From a virus, in IMG/VR virus record IMGVR_UViG_3300031823_000001, positions 62,001 through 126,000 of that record: a stretch of DNA of 64,000 nt; one strand, given 5' to 3'. This document shows positions 14,160-22,386 of this stretch, piece by piece (the first letter of the stretch is position 1; each line of letters starts with the position of its first letter). Made by a program: the position numbers and the translations under genes. Below the pieces are notes generated by a model. It searched no databases. It saw nothing but the letters and a program-made list of their open reading frames with translations, and had not been told where the DNA came from.

Positions 14160-14495
14160 GTGGCGCAGAAGGTACAAGTTGACCAGGTAAGCGACCTGGA
14201 CGGGGTGCCGGCCGACGAGACAGTGAAGTTCTCCCTGGACACCACCGACTACGAGATCGACCTGTCCGCTGTCCAGGCGCAGGAGATGCGCGCCGGGCTG
14301 GCCCCGTTCGTGACGCATGCCCGGAAGCGGCCCGGCCGCCCGCGACGCGGCAAGCGGCGGCCCAGCCGCCCCGACCTGCCGGACATCCGCACGTACGCCA
14401 GGGCCAGGGGATACGACATCAACGAGCGGGGCCGCGTCCCCACCCAGATCATCGACGAGTACGACGCGCTGAAGGGCACCGACGCCGCCCGGTAA
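14160..14495 (+). CDS. lsr2: Lsr2-like nucleoid / gene-silencing protein
   Basis: The 111-residue protein matches actinobacterial Lsr2. The N-terminal dimerisation domain is AQKVQVDQVSDLDG then TVKFSLDTTDYEIDLS. A basic linker (KRPGRPRRGKRRPSRP) follows, then a C-terminal DNA-binding domain with RTYARARGYDINERGRVPTQ containing the RGR hook. Lsr2 coats AT-rich DNA and silences foreign genes. A phage copy may compete with or imitate host Lsr2. The GTG start lies behind AAGGAGG, a strong site. It is placed between tube and chaperone genes. Confidence 0.9.
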   Translation: MAQKVQVDQVSDLDGVPADETVKFSLDTTDYEIDLSAVQAQEMRAGLAPFVTHARKRPGRPRRGKRRPSRPDLPDIRTYARARGYDINERGRVPTQIIDEYDALKGTDAAR

Positions 14496-14551
14496 CCCGC
14501 AGGGCCGCCCCCGGAAGGTAAGAACCCAGATTCTCTTCCGGAGGAGGACCA

Positions 14552-14878
14552 TTGACCACTCCCGCCCCGCCGGCGGCGCCCGTCATCACCACGGACAAGG
14601 CCAGCTACAGCCCCGGCGACCCCATCACCGTGACGGTGGAGTACACCGACCCTGCCAACCCCGGCACCGCCGTGACGATCACCGCGACTGTCACCAACTC
14701 TGACGGCACGACCGCCAGCGGCACGGCCCAGGTCACGGTGGGCGCGACACCCGCCAACCCGCTGCCCGTCTCGGTCACCGACTCGCTCGGCGATGCCTAC
14801 ACCCAGACGAGCAACGAGGCCGGCACCGCCGTGTTCGCCGGCACCATCGGGACCCCTCCGGCCGCCCCGGCAGCGTGA
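14552..14878 (+). CDS. Ig-like beta-sandwich protein
   Basis: The 108-residue protein is mostly one Ig-like repeat (ITTDKASYSPGDPITVTVEY, about 12-31, then TITATVTNSDGTTASGTAQV). Such domains decorate phage capsids or tails and bind surfaces weakly. The start is TTG at 14552 behind GGAGGAGG. It begins a run of overlapping small genes leading to the tail chaperone. Confidence 0.6.
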   Translation: MTTPAPPAAPVITTDKASYSPGDPITVTVEYTDPANPGTAVTITATVTNSDGTTASGTAQVTVGATPANPLPVSVTDSLGDAYTQTSNEAGTAVFAGTIGTPPAAPAA

Positions 14879-14985
14879 TCCTCACCATCGACGTCACAGT
14901 CACCGGCCCGGACGGCTCCACGGCCTCCGGGTCGGTGACCGTTGACGTCACCGACCCGGGAACAGCGGCGGAGGAGCAGGCGTGA
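14875..14985 (+). CDS. small beta-strand protein
   Basis: A 36-residue reading frame starts at GTG overlapping the previous stop (GTGA) and ends overlapping the next start. It reads VTVTGPDGSTASGSVTVDV, similar to the preceding Ig-like strands, so it may be a piece split off that domain. Support is from overlap and composition only. Confidence 0.45.
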   Translation: MILTIDVTVTGPDGSTASGSVTVDVTDPGTAAEEQA

Positions 14986-15164
14986 ACGTCAACGTGAACA
15001 CCAGCGTGGGCGCGGACAAGTCCGTGACCTGCGACATCGTGGTTGACGGCCGCCAGGTGGCCGTTACCTTCGCTGAGGGCGAGATCACCTTCGCTGTCGC
15101 TGCCCCGGGCGGCGACATCACTTTCCAGGTGCCCGAGTCCGTGGTTGCCCTGGAGCCCGCGTGA
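14982..15164 (+). CDS. small protein before tail chaperone
   Basis: A 60-residue, strand-rich acidic protein (VDGRQVAVTFAEGEITFAV, about 22-40). The GTG start overlaps the preceding stop and its stop overlaps the chaperone start. No family recognised; translational coupling supports it. Confidence 0.55.
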   Translation: MNVNVNTSVGADKSVTCDIVVDGRQVAVTFAEGEITFAVAAPGGDITFQVPESVVALEPA

Positions 15165-15703
15165 CCGAGGCATTCCCGGGCGAGGAGACCCCGGCCGGCG
15201 ACGGCCCGACCGACTCGCCCCTGGAGCTGCATGCCGAGCCCCACGACGAGGCCGCCTGGCGCGAGGACTTCACCGGGCTCCTCGTCATGGGCGCGCTGCG
15301 CGGCTGGTTCGAGTGGTGCGGGCACCGCATCGCCATCAAGACCCTCACCACCGAGGAGGAGCTGCTGGTCGCGCAGCTCACCCGCGAGTACGAGGGGGGC
15401 ATCGGCGGGACCAAGGCCTACGCCACGGCGCTGGCCGGGCTGTGCGTGGAGGCGGTGGACCGCCAGCCGATGCCGGTCCCTCTCGGCGAGCACCCCGGCC
15501 AGCCGAACAAGTGGGCGCTGGAGCGGTTCAACTACGCGCTCAGGTGGTACCCGCCGACCATCGACGCGATCTTCGACGCCTACCTCCGGCTGGAGGCCAG
15601 GCAGCGGGACGTCATGGCGGGACTGGGAAAATCCTCGGCCCAGGGGGATGCGACCCCTGGGCTGAGCGCCAGATCCGCCTCGCCGAGCGACGCGGGCTCC
15701 TGA
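15161..15703 (+). CDS. tail assembly chaperone, short form (G-like)
   Basis: The 180-residue protein sits two genes before the tape measure and ends just after a slippery heptamer, as tail assembly chaperones do. The body is helical (LTREYEGGIGGTKAYATALA, about 72-91) and the C-terminus (SSAQGDATPGLS) is a throwaway tail. It binds the tape measure during tail building. The GTG start overlaps the previous gene. Confidence 0.8.
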   Translation: MTEAFPGEETPAGDGPTDSPLELHAEPHDEAAWREDFTGLLVMGALRGWFEWCGHRIAIKTLTTEEELLVAQLTREYEGGIGGTKAYATALAGLCVEAVDRQPMPVPLGEHPGQPNKWALERFNYALRWYPPTIDAIFDAYLRLEARQRDVMAGLGKSSAQGDATPGLSARSASPSDAGS

Positions 15704-16071
15704 CCGGCCGGTCCCTCAACGTCGTCCAGGAGGCCTGCCTGGACGTCCTGTACTTCCTCGACGGCCTCGCCGAGCGCAGGCGCCGCGAGGACATGATCTT
15801 GTCGGCCGCCGTCTCCGGCGGGGTGATCACCCCCGTTCAGGCGTGGCCGGAGTTCTTCGGAATCGACCGGGGCGACCCGGATGTCTTCCCGTCCGCCGGG
15901 ACCGACAACAGCGGCTTCGCCCTGGAGCGCGCCACCCCCGAGTCGTTCGCGGCCGACATGGCCGCCCTGGTGGCGTCGAGCAGGCAGGTGGTGCTGCGCG
16001 AGGGTTCCCAGCAGCCCGTTCCCGCGCCGCAGGAGCAGCACCAGTACGTCCCCGATCCCGAGTGGACCTGA
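15161..16071 (+). CDS. tail assembly chaperone, frameshifted long form (GT-like)
   Basis: A -1 slip at GGGAAAA (15625-15631) joins the short form to the overlapping frame reading KILGPGGCDPWAERQIRLAE and on to 16071, adding about 147 residues. The second frame has a helical region (LNVVQEACLDVLYFLDGLAE) and ends PDPEWT. This matches the G/GT arrangement of lambda and many tailed phages. Frequency of slipping cannot be read from sequence. Confidence 0.8.
15625..15631 (+). other. -1 slippery site GGGAAAA
   Basis: The heptamer is in phase G GGA AAA with the short chaperone frame, the canonical X XXY YYZ form. It leads to the only long overlapping -1 frame. Confidence 0.85.
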
Positions 16072-16142
16072 GAATTATCCGGAAATCTCGTGGGGTAAAC
16101 GCTATCCGCTCACGTATGAGTCTTCAGGAGGACTCATAGAAC

Positions 16143-16307
16143 ATGAACTGCACCCACGAAGAATGCGAGCCTTACAGCTCCTGCCAGGCGCTCACCGACT
16201 GGGAGCGCAGGATCGAGTTCCGCTTCCGCCAGCGGACGGGCCTGCCCGCTGATGATCTCGCCACCGACCCGGTCGCCTGGTACGAGGGGGCGACCGAAAC
16301 GGGATAG
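16143..16307 (+). CDS. small cysteine-containing protein
   Basis: A 54-residue protein begins MNCTHEECEPYSSC and ends WYEGATETG. The ATG at 16143 follows CAGGAGGACTC, a strong ribosome-binding site. Four clustered Cys/His residues suggest a metal site. It lies between the chaperone and tape-measure genes. No family recognised. Confidence 0.6.
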   Translation: MNCTHEECEPYSSCQALTDWERRIEFRFRQRTGLPADDLATDPVAWYEGATETG

Positions 16308-16337
16308 CCGCCGCCCCGGAAGCACGGGAGGCAGAAC

Positions 16338-18749
16338 ATGACGATTCCGTGGCCGGGGGGCCTCGACCGCTCAGTGAACCAGCCCGACCCTGGCCAGCAG
16401 CAGGTCACCCAGGGCCTGAACGCCGTCGTCACCCAGCTCCGCAGCATGAACCAGGCGATCCAGGCGCAGACGTCGATGATGCAGCGGACCATCAACGCCT
16501 CTTCGCGCTTCCAGTCCCCGGGGCAGCAGGCCGCTCACTCGGCCGGCCAGCCGCACATGCGCCAGGACGTCACCCAGGCCCTGGTGGCGGGCGGCGGCAC
16601 CCTGTCGGGGGCCCAGCTCTCCCAGGTCTCCCCGATGAGCGCGATGACCTCCCTGGAGTCGCTCAAGGCATTCGGCGCGCAGCAGCTCGGCCAGTGGATG
16701 GCCGGGATGCCGCTGTACGAGTCGGGCAGCACCCCCGCCGGCATGCCGACCTCGTTCACCCTGCCGCAGCAGTCGAACTACTGGTCCGGCGGCGTCCCGG
16801 GCGACAGCACCCCGGCGGGACCCGAGTACATGGGCCGCCACGCGAGCGGCTACTCCGGTTCTCACCGTGCCTCGCCTGCTGCTCCTGTCGGCGGTAGCGG
16901 AGGCAGCGCAGGAGGCCAGGGCGGCGGCGGAGGAGGCGCAGGAGGTCCTGCCGGGCCGGGCGGCGGCCCTCCTGCCGGAGGAGGCCACGGCGGAGGCGCC
17001 GGGGGCGGCGGAGGAAGCAGCTCCAACCTGAGCCTCCTCCAGCGCGTCGGCGTCCAGGTGGCCGCCTCGGCGGGCGGTCCCGGCACCATCACCAACGCGC
17101 TGCGCAACGTCCCCGGCGTCGGCCTGGCCATGGACGCGGTCAACTCGGTCGCCAACACCTACATCGCGCAGCGCGAGGCCGGCCGGGTCTACCAGAACGT
17201 GGAGGGCGGTTCCAACCTCGGCGCGCAGACCGAGCGGCTGCACGCACTGGCCTACGAGGCGTCCATGTACGGCCGGATGCCGTCCGGCGCCGCCGCGCAG
17301 GCGTTCGGCCAGGTCACCGCGATGGGCTTCAACCAGGCGGCGCAGAACGAGGGCGGCCAGCTCCAGAACCGCCAGTCGGCCCTCAACTTCGCCTACCACA
17401 ACTACACGGCGACCGGCATGGACGTGAACGAGTCCATGGGGTTCCTCGCCTCGGCCAGCCAGAACCCGACAGTCAACCTCAACCAGCTCTCCACCGCGCT
17501 GAACAACCTGTCTACCTCCGCCGGGAAAGCCGGCGTCAACGCCGAGCAGGCCCGGCAGAGCTTCCAGAGCTACTTCAACGCCGCCCTCGGCCAGGGGGCA
17601 GGCAACAGCTCGACCGGCATCGCCCAGGGCATCGCGGGCATGCAGGCGTCGGGAGGCAAGACAATGGCCGGGGTGAACTTCTCCGGGCTGCTGTCCTCGC
17701 AGAACCAGTACCTGCTGTCCGGCCAGAGCGGCCTGTCGGTGCCGCAGCTCCAGCAGATCCAGCGGACCAATCCCGCGCAGTACAACCAGCTCCTGTCCGG
17801 GCAGAGCCTGTCGGAACTCACTTCCAGCGGGCTGATGAGCAGCCAGGAGCAGCAGGGGCTCAAGCAGATGATCTCCCAGGCGGGCGGGACCTCCGCGCTC
17901 CAGGCGAACCCGGACCTCTACAGCCAGATCGTCGGCCAGTTCCTCAACAAGTACCAGACCAGCGGGAACATCAACGAGAACGTCTGGACCGGCTACATCA
18001 ACAGCATGACCGGCTCGAACATGAACAACAACCAGGCCATGCAGTGGATCGTGCAGCAGGTGGCCGGGGTCAACGAGTCGTCTTCCAACGGCAGCCTCGC
18101 CACCAGCCCGACCACCAACGGCGCGAGCGTGCCCGCGAACAAGCTGGGCAGCGCACCGACGGGCAAGGGCGGCCTGGCGCTGCCGTCGCAGCCGGGACTG
18201 ACCGGCCAGCTTTTCCTCGGCGACAAGTCCAAGACGTGGCAGCAGGTCCTCCAGGGCGACAACTCGGCGGCGGCGGCCCCGTACCTGGCGGCCGAGAAGC
18301 AGAGCGGGCAGCGGAACCCGGTGCTGGAGTCGCTGCTCCAGAACACCAGCTCAAGCGACCAGGTGTCCGTGCAGACCGCGACCGGCACCCGGGTCATGAG
18401 CATGGCCGACGCGATGAAGTACTACCCGAACGAACTCCAGGCCGGGAACGTCAACTTCTACGGTTCGAACGGCCAGTCGCTCGGCAACACCGCCGCGCTG
18501 ACCGGCGGCCTGGTCAACACGGGGGCGAATACCGCCGGGGAGGTCCAGCAGAAGGCCGGATCTACTCTGGGCAGCACCCTGTCGGCGTGGCAGAAGGCGC
18601 ACCCGGCGTCCGGCGGGCAGATCACGAACATCGTGGACCTGTCCACCGAGGCGAAGCAGCTCCTGAAGCTGCTGCCGTCTACCAGCAACGCGGCGGCGGC
18701 CACCAGCACCGTCCCTGCGAACACCTACGCCTCGCAGGCGAGCCGCTGA
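16338..18749 (+). CDS. tape measure protein
   Basis: The 803-residue protein follows the chaperone pair and has tape-measure features: long helical Gln/Ala/Ser-rich stretches, a Gly-Gly-rich disordered segment (about 175-225), and repeated LSGQS/QQL motifs (about 455-520). It sets tail length. At about 0.15 nm per residue it predicts a tail of roughly 120 nm. No lytic domain is seen in it; those are in the hub and in the next gene. The ATG follows GGGAGGCAG. Confidence 0.82.
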   Translation: MTIPWPGGLDRSVNQPDPGQQQVTQGLNAVVTQLRSMNQAIQAQTSMMQRTINASSRFQSPGQQAAHSAGQPHMRQDVTQALVAGGGTLSGAQLSQVSPMSAMTSLESLKAFGAQQLGQWMAGMPLYESGSTPAGMPTSFTLPQQSNYWSGGVPGDSTPAGPEYMGRHASGYSGSHRASPAAPVGGSGGSAGGQGGGGGGAGGPAGPGGGPPAGGGHGGGAGGGGGSSSNLSLLQRVGVQVAASAGGPGTITNALRNVPGVGLAMDAVNSVANTYIAQREAGRVYQNVEGGSNLGAQTERLHALAYEASMYGRMPSGAAAQAFGQVTAMGFNQAAQNEGGQLQNRQSALNFAYHNYTATGMDVNESMGFLASASQNPTVNLNQLSTALNNLSTSAGKAGVNAEQARQSFQSYFNAALGQGAGNSSTGIAQGIAGMQASGGKTMAGVNFSGLLSSQNQYLLSGQSGLSVPQLQQIQRTNPAQYNQLLSGQSLSELTSSGLMSSQEQQGLKQMISQAGGTSALQANPDLYSQIVGQFLNKYQTSGNINENVWTGYINSMTGSNMNNNQAMQWIVQQVAGVNESSSNGSLATSPTTNGASVPANKLGSAPTGKGGLALPSQPGLTGQLFLGDKSKTWQQVLQGDNSAAAAPYLAAEKQSGQRNPVLESLLQNTSSSDQVSVQTATGTRVMSMADAMKYYPNELQAGNVNFYGSNGQSLGNTAALTGGLVNTGANTAGEVQQKAGSTLGSTLSAWQKAHPASGGQITNIVDLSTEAKQLLKLLPSTSNAAAATSTVPANTYASQASR

Positions 18750-18881
18750 CCACGGACTTCACCTGAATCCCGGGCGCAGCGCGTTACCCTCGTGTTACTT
18801 TCCAGGCTTGTACGCCGGCTAGGCTCCGGCCCCGCTCGCGGGACCCCGGCCCGAGGCCGTCCCTGCGAGGTCTGGAGCCCG

Positions 18882-19535
18882 ATGCGCACCGTCCCGCCGA
18901 GCCAGCGCCAGGTCTACTTCGCGGGGGCGCTGACCGCCGCCGCCGTAGCCTTCGTCTCCCCGCCCCTCCACCTGCCGTCGTCTGCCCCGGGCGCCGCCCT
19001 CGACGCCGTCGTGGTGAAACCGTCCCGCACCGCAGAGCAGCCCGTCCTGACCGGGCCGCAGGTGTTCGCCTCCTACCGCGCCCGGCACCGCCAGACGGCG
19101 CCCCGGGTCCAGGTCCCGGCGCCCCGCGTGTCGGACGACCTCGAATCGGCTGCGGTCATCCCCTCCCCGCCGCCCCCGCAGCCCTCCCAGGCCGCTCAGC
19201 CCGCGAGCACCGCCCAGGCGTCTCCTTACCCGTCCTACTCCGACCTGCCCTCGCAGAGCGGCGCATACGGCTCGCCAGGGGCGCAGAGCGGTTCCTCCGG
19301 CAGCACCAGCTCGTTCCAGGCGTGCGTCATCGCCCGCGAGTCCGGCGGCAACCCCCAGGTCATGAACGCCTCCGGGCACTACGGCCTCTACCAGTTCAGC
19401 GCTTCGACCTGGGCGGAGTACGGCGGCAACCCCGCCGACTTCGGCAATGCCTCCGCAGCGGAGCAGAACCAGGTATTCGCCAACGCCATGGCGGCCGGCG
19501 GCGAGTCGAACTGGGCGCCGTACGACGGCTGCTAG
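18882..19535 (+). CDS. secreted transglycosylase-like protein
   Basis: The 217-residue protein has an N-terminal hydrophobic segment (YFAGALTAAAVAFVSPPL, about 10-27), a Pro/Ser-rich linker, and a C-terminal lysozyme-like domain: CVIARESGGNPQVMNASGHYG (Glu in ARESGG is the likely catalytic acid), LYQFSASTWAEYGG, ending WAPYDGC. It resembles Rpf/transglycosylase-SLT domains that cut peptidoglycan. The start is the ATG after GAGGTCTGGAG; an earlier frame from 18792 adds a basic stretch and is less likely. It may be a virion wall-piercing enzyme or act on the host surface. Confidence 0.7.
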   Translation: MRTVPPSQRQVYFAGALTAAAVAFVSPPLHLPSSAPGAALDAVVVKPSRTAEQPVLTGPQVFASYRARHRQTAPRVQVPAPRVSDDLESAAVIPSPPPPQPSQAAQPASTAQASPYPSYSDLPSQSGAYGSPGAQSGSSGSTSSFQACVIARESGGNPQVMNASGHYGLYQFSASTWAEYGGNPADFGNASAAEQNQVFANAMAAGGESNWAPYDGC

Positions 19536-20032
19536 CGGCGGGGGAGGCCCGCCGCGATCCACGCATCGAGCCGCCTCTTCCCCTCCGGCCCGGCTGGCGG
19601 CAGGGACTGAAGCGCCTCCCAGTCGAACGGGAACGGCCAGCCGGGGTCACCCGACGGCAGCTCCAGCGGACGCGGCGGCTTCTGGTTCCTGCTCCTGATC
19701 GCCGCCCGCACCGGGTCGCTCCACGACGAGTCTGCCTGGTCACGGGAGAAGTCGGTGGCCCCGAGGACTACAAGGCCGAGGGGCGGGCTTCCGGCTACGC
19801 GAAACGGCCCGGTCCCGTCCCGGTACCTGCTCGGCCACGCACCGAGCCTGACAGTAGGGGACGGCACGGTCTGCGAACCGTGCACCCGGTTGTCCCACAG
19901 CCGGGTGCGCTTGCCCTTCTTGCCCGGCCGCCAGTTTCTGCCCATCATCAGGCTCGCGCCCGGGTGCTGCGGGCACGGACCCTTTGCGGCCCAGCCGCAC
20001 TCGGTGCACAGGTACTTCGGGCGGGCGCTCAC
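19532..20032 (-). CDS. zinc-ribbon-like protein of unknown function
   Basis: The 166-residue basic protein begins with YLCTECGWAAKGPCPQH (about 7-23), a likely zinc ribbon of CxxC-x6-CxxH type. The rest is Pro/Arg-rich, with WPFPFDWEAL near the C-terminus. It ends within the plus-strand gene's stop. It is the third of a three-gene minus-strand island interrupting the baseplate genes. No function assigned. Confidence 0.6.
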   Translation of the reverse strand: MSARPKYLCTECGWAAKGPCPQHPGASLMMGRNWRPGKKGKRTRLWDNRVHGSQTVPSPTVRLGAWPSRYRDGTGPFRVAGSPPLGLVVLGATDFSRDQADSSWSDPVRAAIRSRNQKPPRPLELPSGDPGWPFPFDWEALQSLPPAGPEGKRRLDAWIAAGLPRR

Positions 20033-20034
20033 TG

Positions 20035-20316
20035 CTAGCTCCTCACTGCCCGGAAGACGCGCTCGCGGCGGCCGTCCGGGTGCACGAGGTACACCCGGTC
20101 CTGGATGCTGTAGGTGCCCTGGCCGCCGCTGCTCGCGGTCGGCTGAGTACGCTCCAGGTCTTCCAGTCGCCTCTGCGCGTCGAGGAGGGCCTCCTGCGGG
20201 CTGGCGTACTCCGGCTTCATCCCGTCCAGGGTGCTGCGCCCGTCCACCACGTTGACGTCTCCGAGCGGGTAGTCCTCCTCAGAGAACGCGTCGTAGCCTG
20301 CCAGCTTCCAGGTCAC
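20035..20316 (-). CDS. small protein of unknown function
   Basis: The 93-residue protein starts at GTG overlapping the preceding stop (GTGA). It contains a helix (PQEALLDAQRRLEDLERTQP, about 40-59) and a C-terminal strand pair (YLVHPDGRRERVFRAVRS). No family recognised. Confidence 0.6.
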   Translation of the reverse strand: MTWKLAGYDAFSEEDYPLGDVNVVDGRSTLDGMKPEYASPQEALLDAQRRLEDLERTQPTASSGGQGTYSIQDRVYLVHPDGRRERVFRAVRS

Positions 20317-20672
20317 TGCCCGCCCCTTTCCGGCCCCATCACGCTGTCGGTGAGGCGCCCGGACCACTCCCGGTTGTACTTCGCCCACTCGTGGTGCGCT
20401 GTCTCCATGACGGCGAACTGGATCAGGGCCGCTTCTCCCGGGCTGAGCCCGAGGCGCCGGGACGCGCGGTTCAGTTCGCCGGCGAACCAGATGACGATCA
20501 TCGCGGCCGGGACGGCGAACAGGATCAGCGCGGCGGCGCCCCACCGGACCATCCCGTTGAGCGCGCCCGGGTCGGCCCACGCCGAGTAGTGAAGTCCCTC
20601 GTACCCGGCGGCGACCAGGCACCCGAGGCCGCCTGCGATCGATGCGAGTGCTGCTGCTGTCTTCGGCTTCAT
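20313..20672 (-). CDS. two-helix membrane protein
   Basis: The 119-residue protein has two hydrophobic segments (about 6-23 and about 45-65, WGAAALILFAVPAAMIVIWF) followed by a charged helical tail. It could be a holin-like or superinfection-exclusion protein, but position gives no proof. It is first in the minus-strand island; its ATG is next to the divergent promoter motif at 20681. Confidence 0.6.
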   Translation of the reverse strand: MKPKTAAALASIAGGLGCLVAAGYEGLHYSAWADPGALNGMVRWGAAALILFAVPAAMIVIWFAGELNRASRRLGLSPGEAALIQFAVMETAHHEWAKYNREWSGRLTDSVMGPERGGQ

Positions 20673-20680
20673 GCTGAGAT

Positions 20681-20699
20681 TATAGCTTTTCTTGATAAT
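20681..20699 (+). promoter_or_regulatory. TACAG-TTTTCTTGATAA-type promoter motif
   Basis: TATAGCTTTTCTTGATAAT lies 41 bases upstream of the ATG at 20741, with GATAAT as the likely -10. Confidence 0.55.
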
Positions 20700-20740
20700 C
20701 GCCCGCTACCCCTTAACCCCCGGAAGCAGCGGAGGTGCTC

Positions 20741-21349
20741 ATGGGAACGGCGACGCTCGGCTACCCGAACGGCCCCTCGGTGGCGTTCAGGATCGACCCT
20801 GACCTCATCGACTGGACGTGGGCCGTGCAGACGAACGTAGTAGAGACCATCGGCGGCCGGGTGATCCAGGTCCTCGGCGCGTCCCTGGACGACCTTACCG
20901 TCCAGGGCAGCCTCGGCCAGGACCACGCGGACAAGGTCACCGGGGAGAGCTGGCAGCAGGCCCAGGCGTTCCTCACCACCGTCACCGCGATCATGGAGCA
21001 GCAGGCCTCCGACGCCACCACGAACGCCCTGATGCACCCCCCGGCGGTGTTCACCTACCCGCCGAAGGGCTGGCGGTGGAACGTCTACGTCAAGTCGCTG
21101 ACCGACCCCGACGGGAGCAGCTCGGTCATCCTCAAGCCGGGCAAGGTAAACCAGCGCTACGTGCTGACCCTGTTCATCGTCAACGAGAGCGCGAGCCTGA
21201 CGGCCGCCGGGACCACGGCCAACGGCGCGCTCGCCCAGCAGTCAACCCTGGCGATCTCCCAGTTCATGGCCAGGATCAGCGACGGCGTCGGGTGGACGGC
21301 CAACAAGTACACCGGCATCTACACCGGCAGCACGCCGCCCGGCACCTGA
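20741..21349 (+). CDS. tail / baseplate-associated protein
   Basis: The 202-residue protein follows the tape-measure region. It has a strand-rich N-terminus (SVAFRIDPDLIDWTWAVQTN), a middle helix with WQQAQAFLTTVTAIMEQQAS (about 72-91), and a region FTYPPKGWRWNVYVKSL like tail peripheral proteins that bind the hub or LysM-like adaptors. The ATG follows GGAGGTGCTC. Baseplate role inferred from neighbours. Confidence 0.6.
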   Translation: MGTATLGYPNGPSVAFRIDPDLIDWTWAVQTNVVETIGGRVIQVLGASLDDLTVQGSLGQDHADKVTGESWQQAQAFLTTVTAIMEQQASDATTNALMHPPAVFTYPPKGWRWNVYVKSLTDPDGSSSVILKPGKVNQRYVLTLFIVNESASLTAAGTTANGALAQQSTLAISQFMARISDGVGWTANKYTGIYTGSTPPGT

Positions 21350-21383
21350 CTCCGCCCCCGGAAGCACCGGAGGAGGATCAGCG

Positions 21384-21626
21384 ATGCCGTTCAATACCCC
21401 GCCCGCCTGGGGCGCAGACGTCCCGATCTCGATGCCGCTCCCCGCCGCCGAGCCGGTCATGGTCGATATGTACGGCTTCGGGATGACCCAGTACCGGCTG
21501 GTGCACTCCCTGTCCCAGGCGGACTACGAGTCGCTCGCCGTCCCCGTGTACGCCCCGGCCAGCCCGACCGGCGCCGTGGTGGCCGGCGATGCGGGCCTTG
21601 ACGCCACCGGGAAGTCGTCGGGCTGA
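21384..21626 (+). CDS. small baseplate-module protein
   Basis: The 80-residue protein reads MPFNTPPAWGADVPISMPLP and contains FGMTQYRLVHSLSQADYES. A strong GGAGGAGG precedes it and its stop overlaps the next start (TGATGG). No family recognised; part of the tail operon. Confidence 0.6.
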   Translation: MPFNTPPAWGADVPISMPLPAAEPVMVDMYGFGMTQYRLVHSLSQADYESLAVPVYAPASPTGAVVAGDAGLDATGKSSG

Positions 21627-22384
21627 TGGCGCGCCAGGGGCTGAACGGGACCCTCACCTACACCGACGGGACCACGGCGTACACCTACCAGGTCCGGGTC
21701 GGACAGGTCGGCTACGGGGTGGACATGATCTACGCCGAGGACCAGGCGCGCACCCAGCGGAGCTTCTACCCGCACCGCACCGCCAACCAGCAGTTCTCCG
21801 TCCAGGTGCTGCTGCTGAACTGGGACGAGCGCAACGACCTGATGACCTGGATGTCGAGCTACGCCCAGTACGCGCTCGACCCGACTGCCGTCCGCACTGT
21901 CTTCCCGTTCATGCAGGTGGTCTGCCCGGTGCGGAACTTCAACCAGCAGGGGATGCCGCTGAAGGGATACGAGTGGGGGGCGCACTCCGGGATGATGGCG
22001 TTCTCCCCGGTGTTCACCTTCGAGGCGGCCCAGTCGCCGGGGCAGAACTCCCTCTCGGTCGTCACCAGCTCCGTGGTCAACGCGGCCAGCGCCTTCGCCA
22101 GCGACCCGGCCGTCCAGTACTTCTACCCGTTCTCCACGCAGCTTTCGGCCAGCCAGGTCCCGCAGGACTACGGCCAGGTGGTCCCGTCTCCTGGCACCGT
22201 GCCGCCCGCGCAGACCGCTCCCGGACCGGACAACCCGCCCGCCGGGGTGAGCCAGTCGCAGTGGACCAACGCCCTCGGCGCGGTCGGCGTGGTCAACCCC
22301 GGCACCGTCGCCGGGCCGGCTTACCCGCCTGCCGGGAGCGCCGCCGATGCGGCCACCTCCCCGGGCATCTCCCTGGGGGGCTGA
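21626..22384 (+). CDS. baseplate protein, tail-adaptor-like
   Basis: The 252-residue protein has an N-terminal beta domain with RTQRSFYPHRTANQQFSVQV (about 48-67), a pattern seen in proteins packing against the hub, and a Pro/Gly-rich C-terminus. It precedes the hub gene by two bases. Function inferred from order. Confidence 0.55.
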   Translation: MARQGLNGTLTYTDGTTAYTYQVRVGQVGYGVDMIYAEDQARTQRSFYPHRTANQQFSVQVLLLNWDERNDLMTWMSSYAQYALDPTAVRTVFPFMQVVCPVRNFNQQGMPLKGYEWGAHSGMMAFSPVFTFEAAQSPGQNSLSVVTSSVVNAASAFASDPAVQYFYPFSTQLSASQVPQDYGQVVPSPGTVPPAQTAPGPDNPPAGVSQSQWTNALGAVGVVNPGTVAGPAYPPAGSAADAATSPGISLGG

Positions 22385-22386
22385 CC

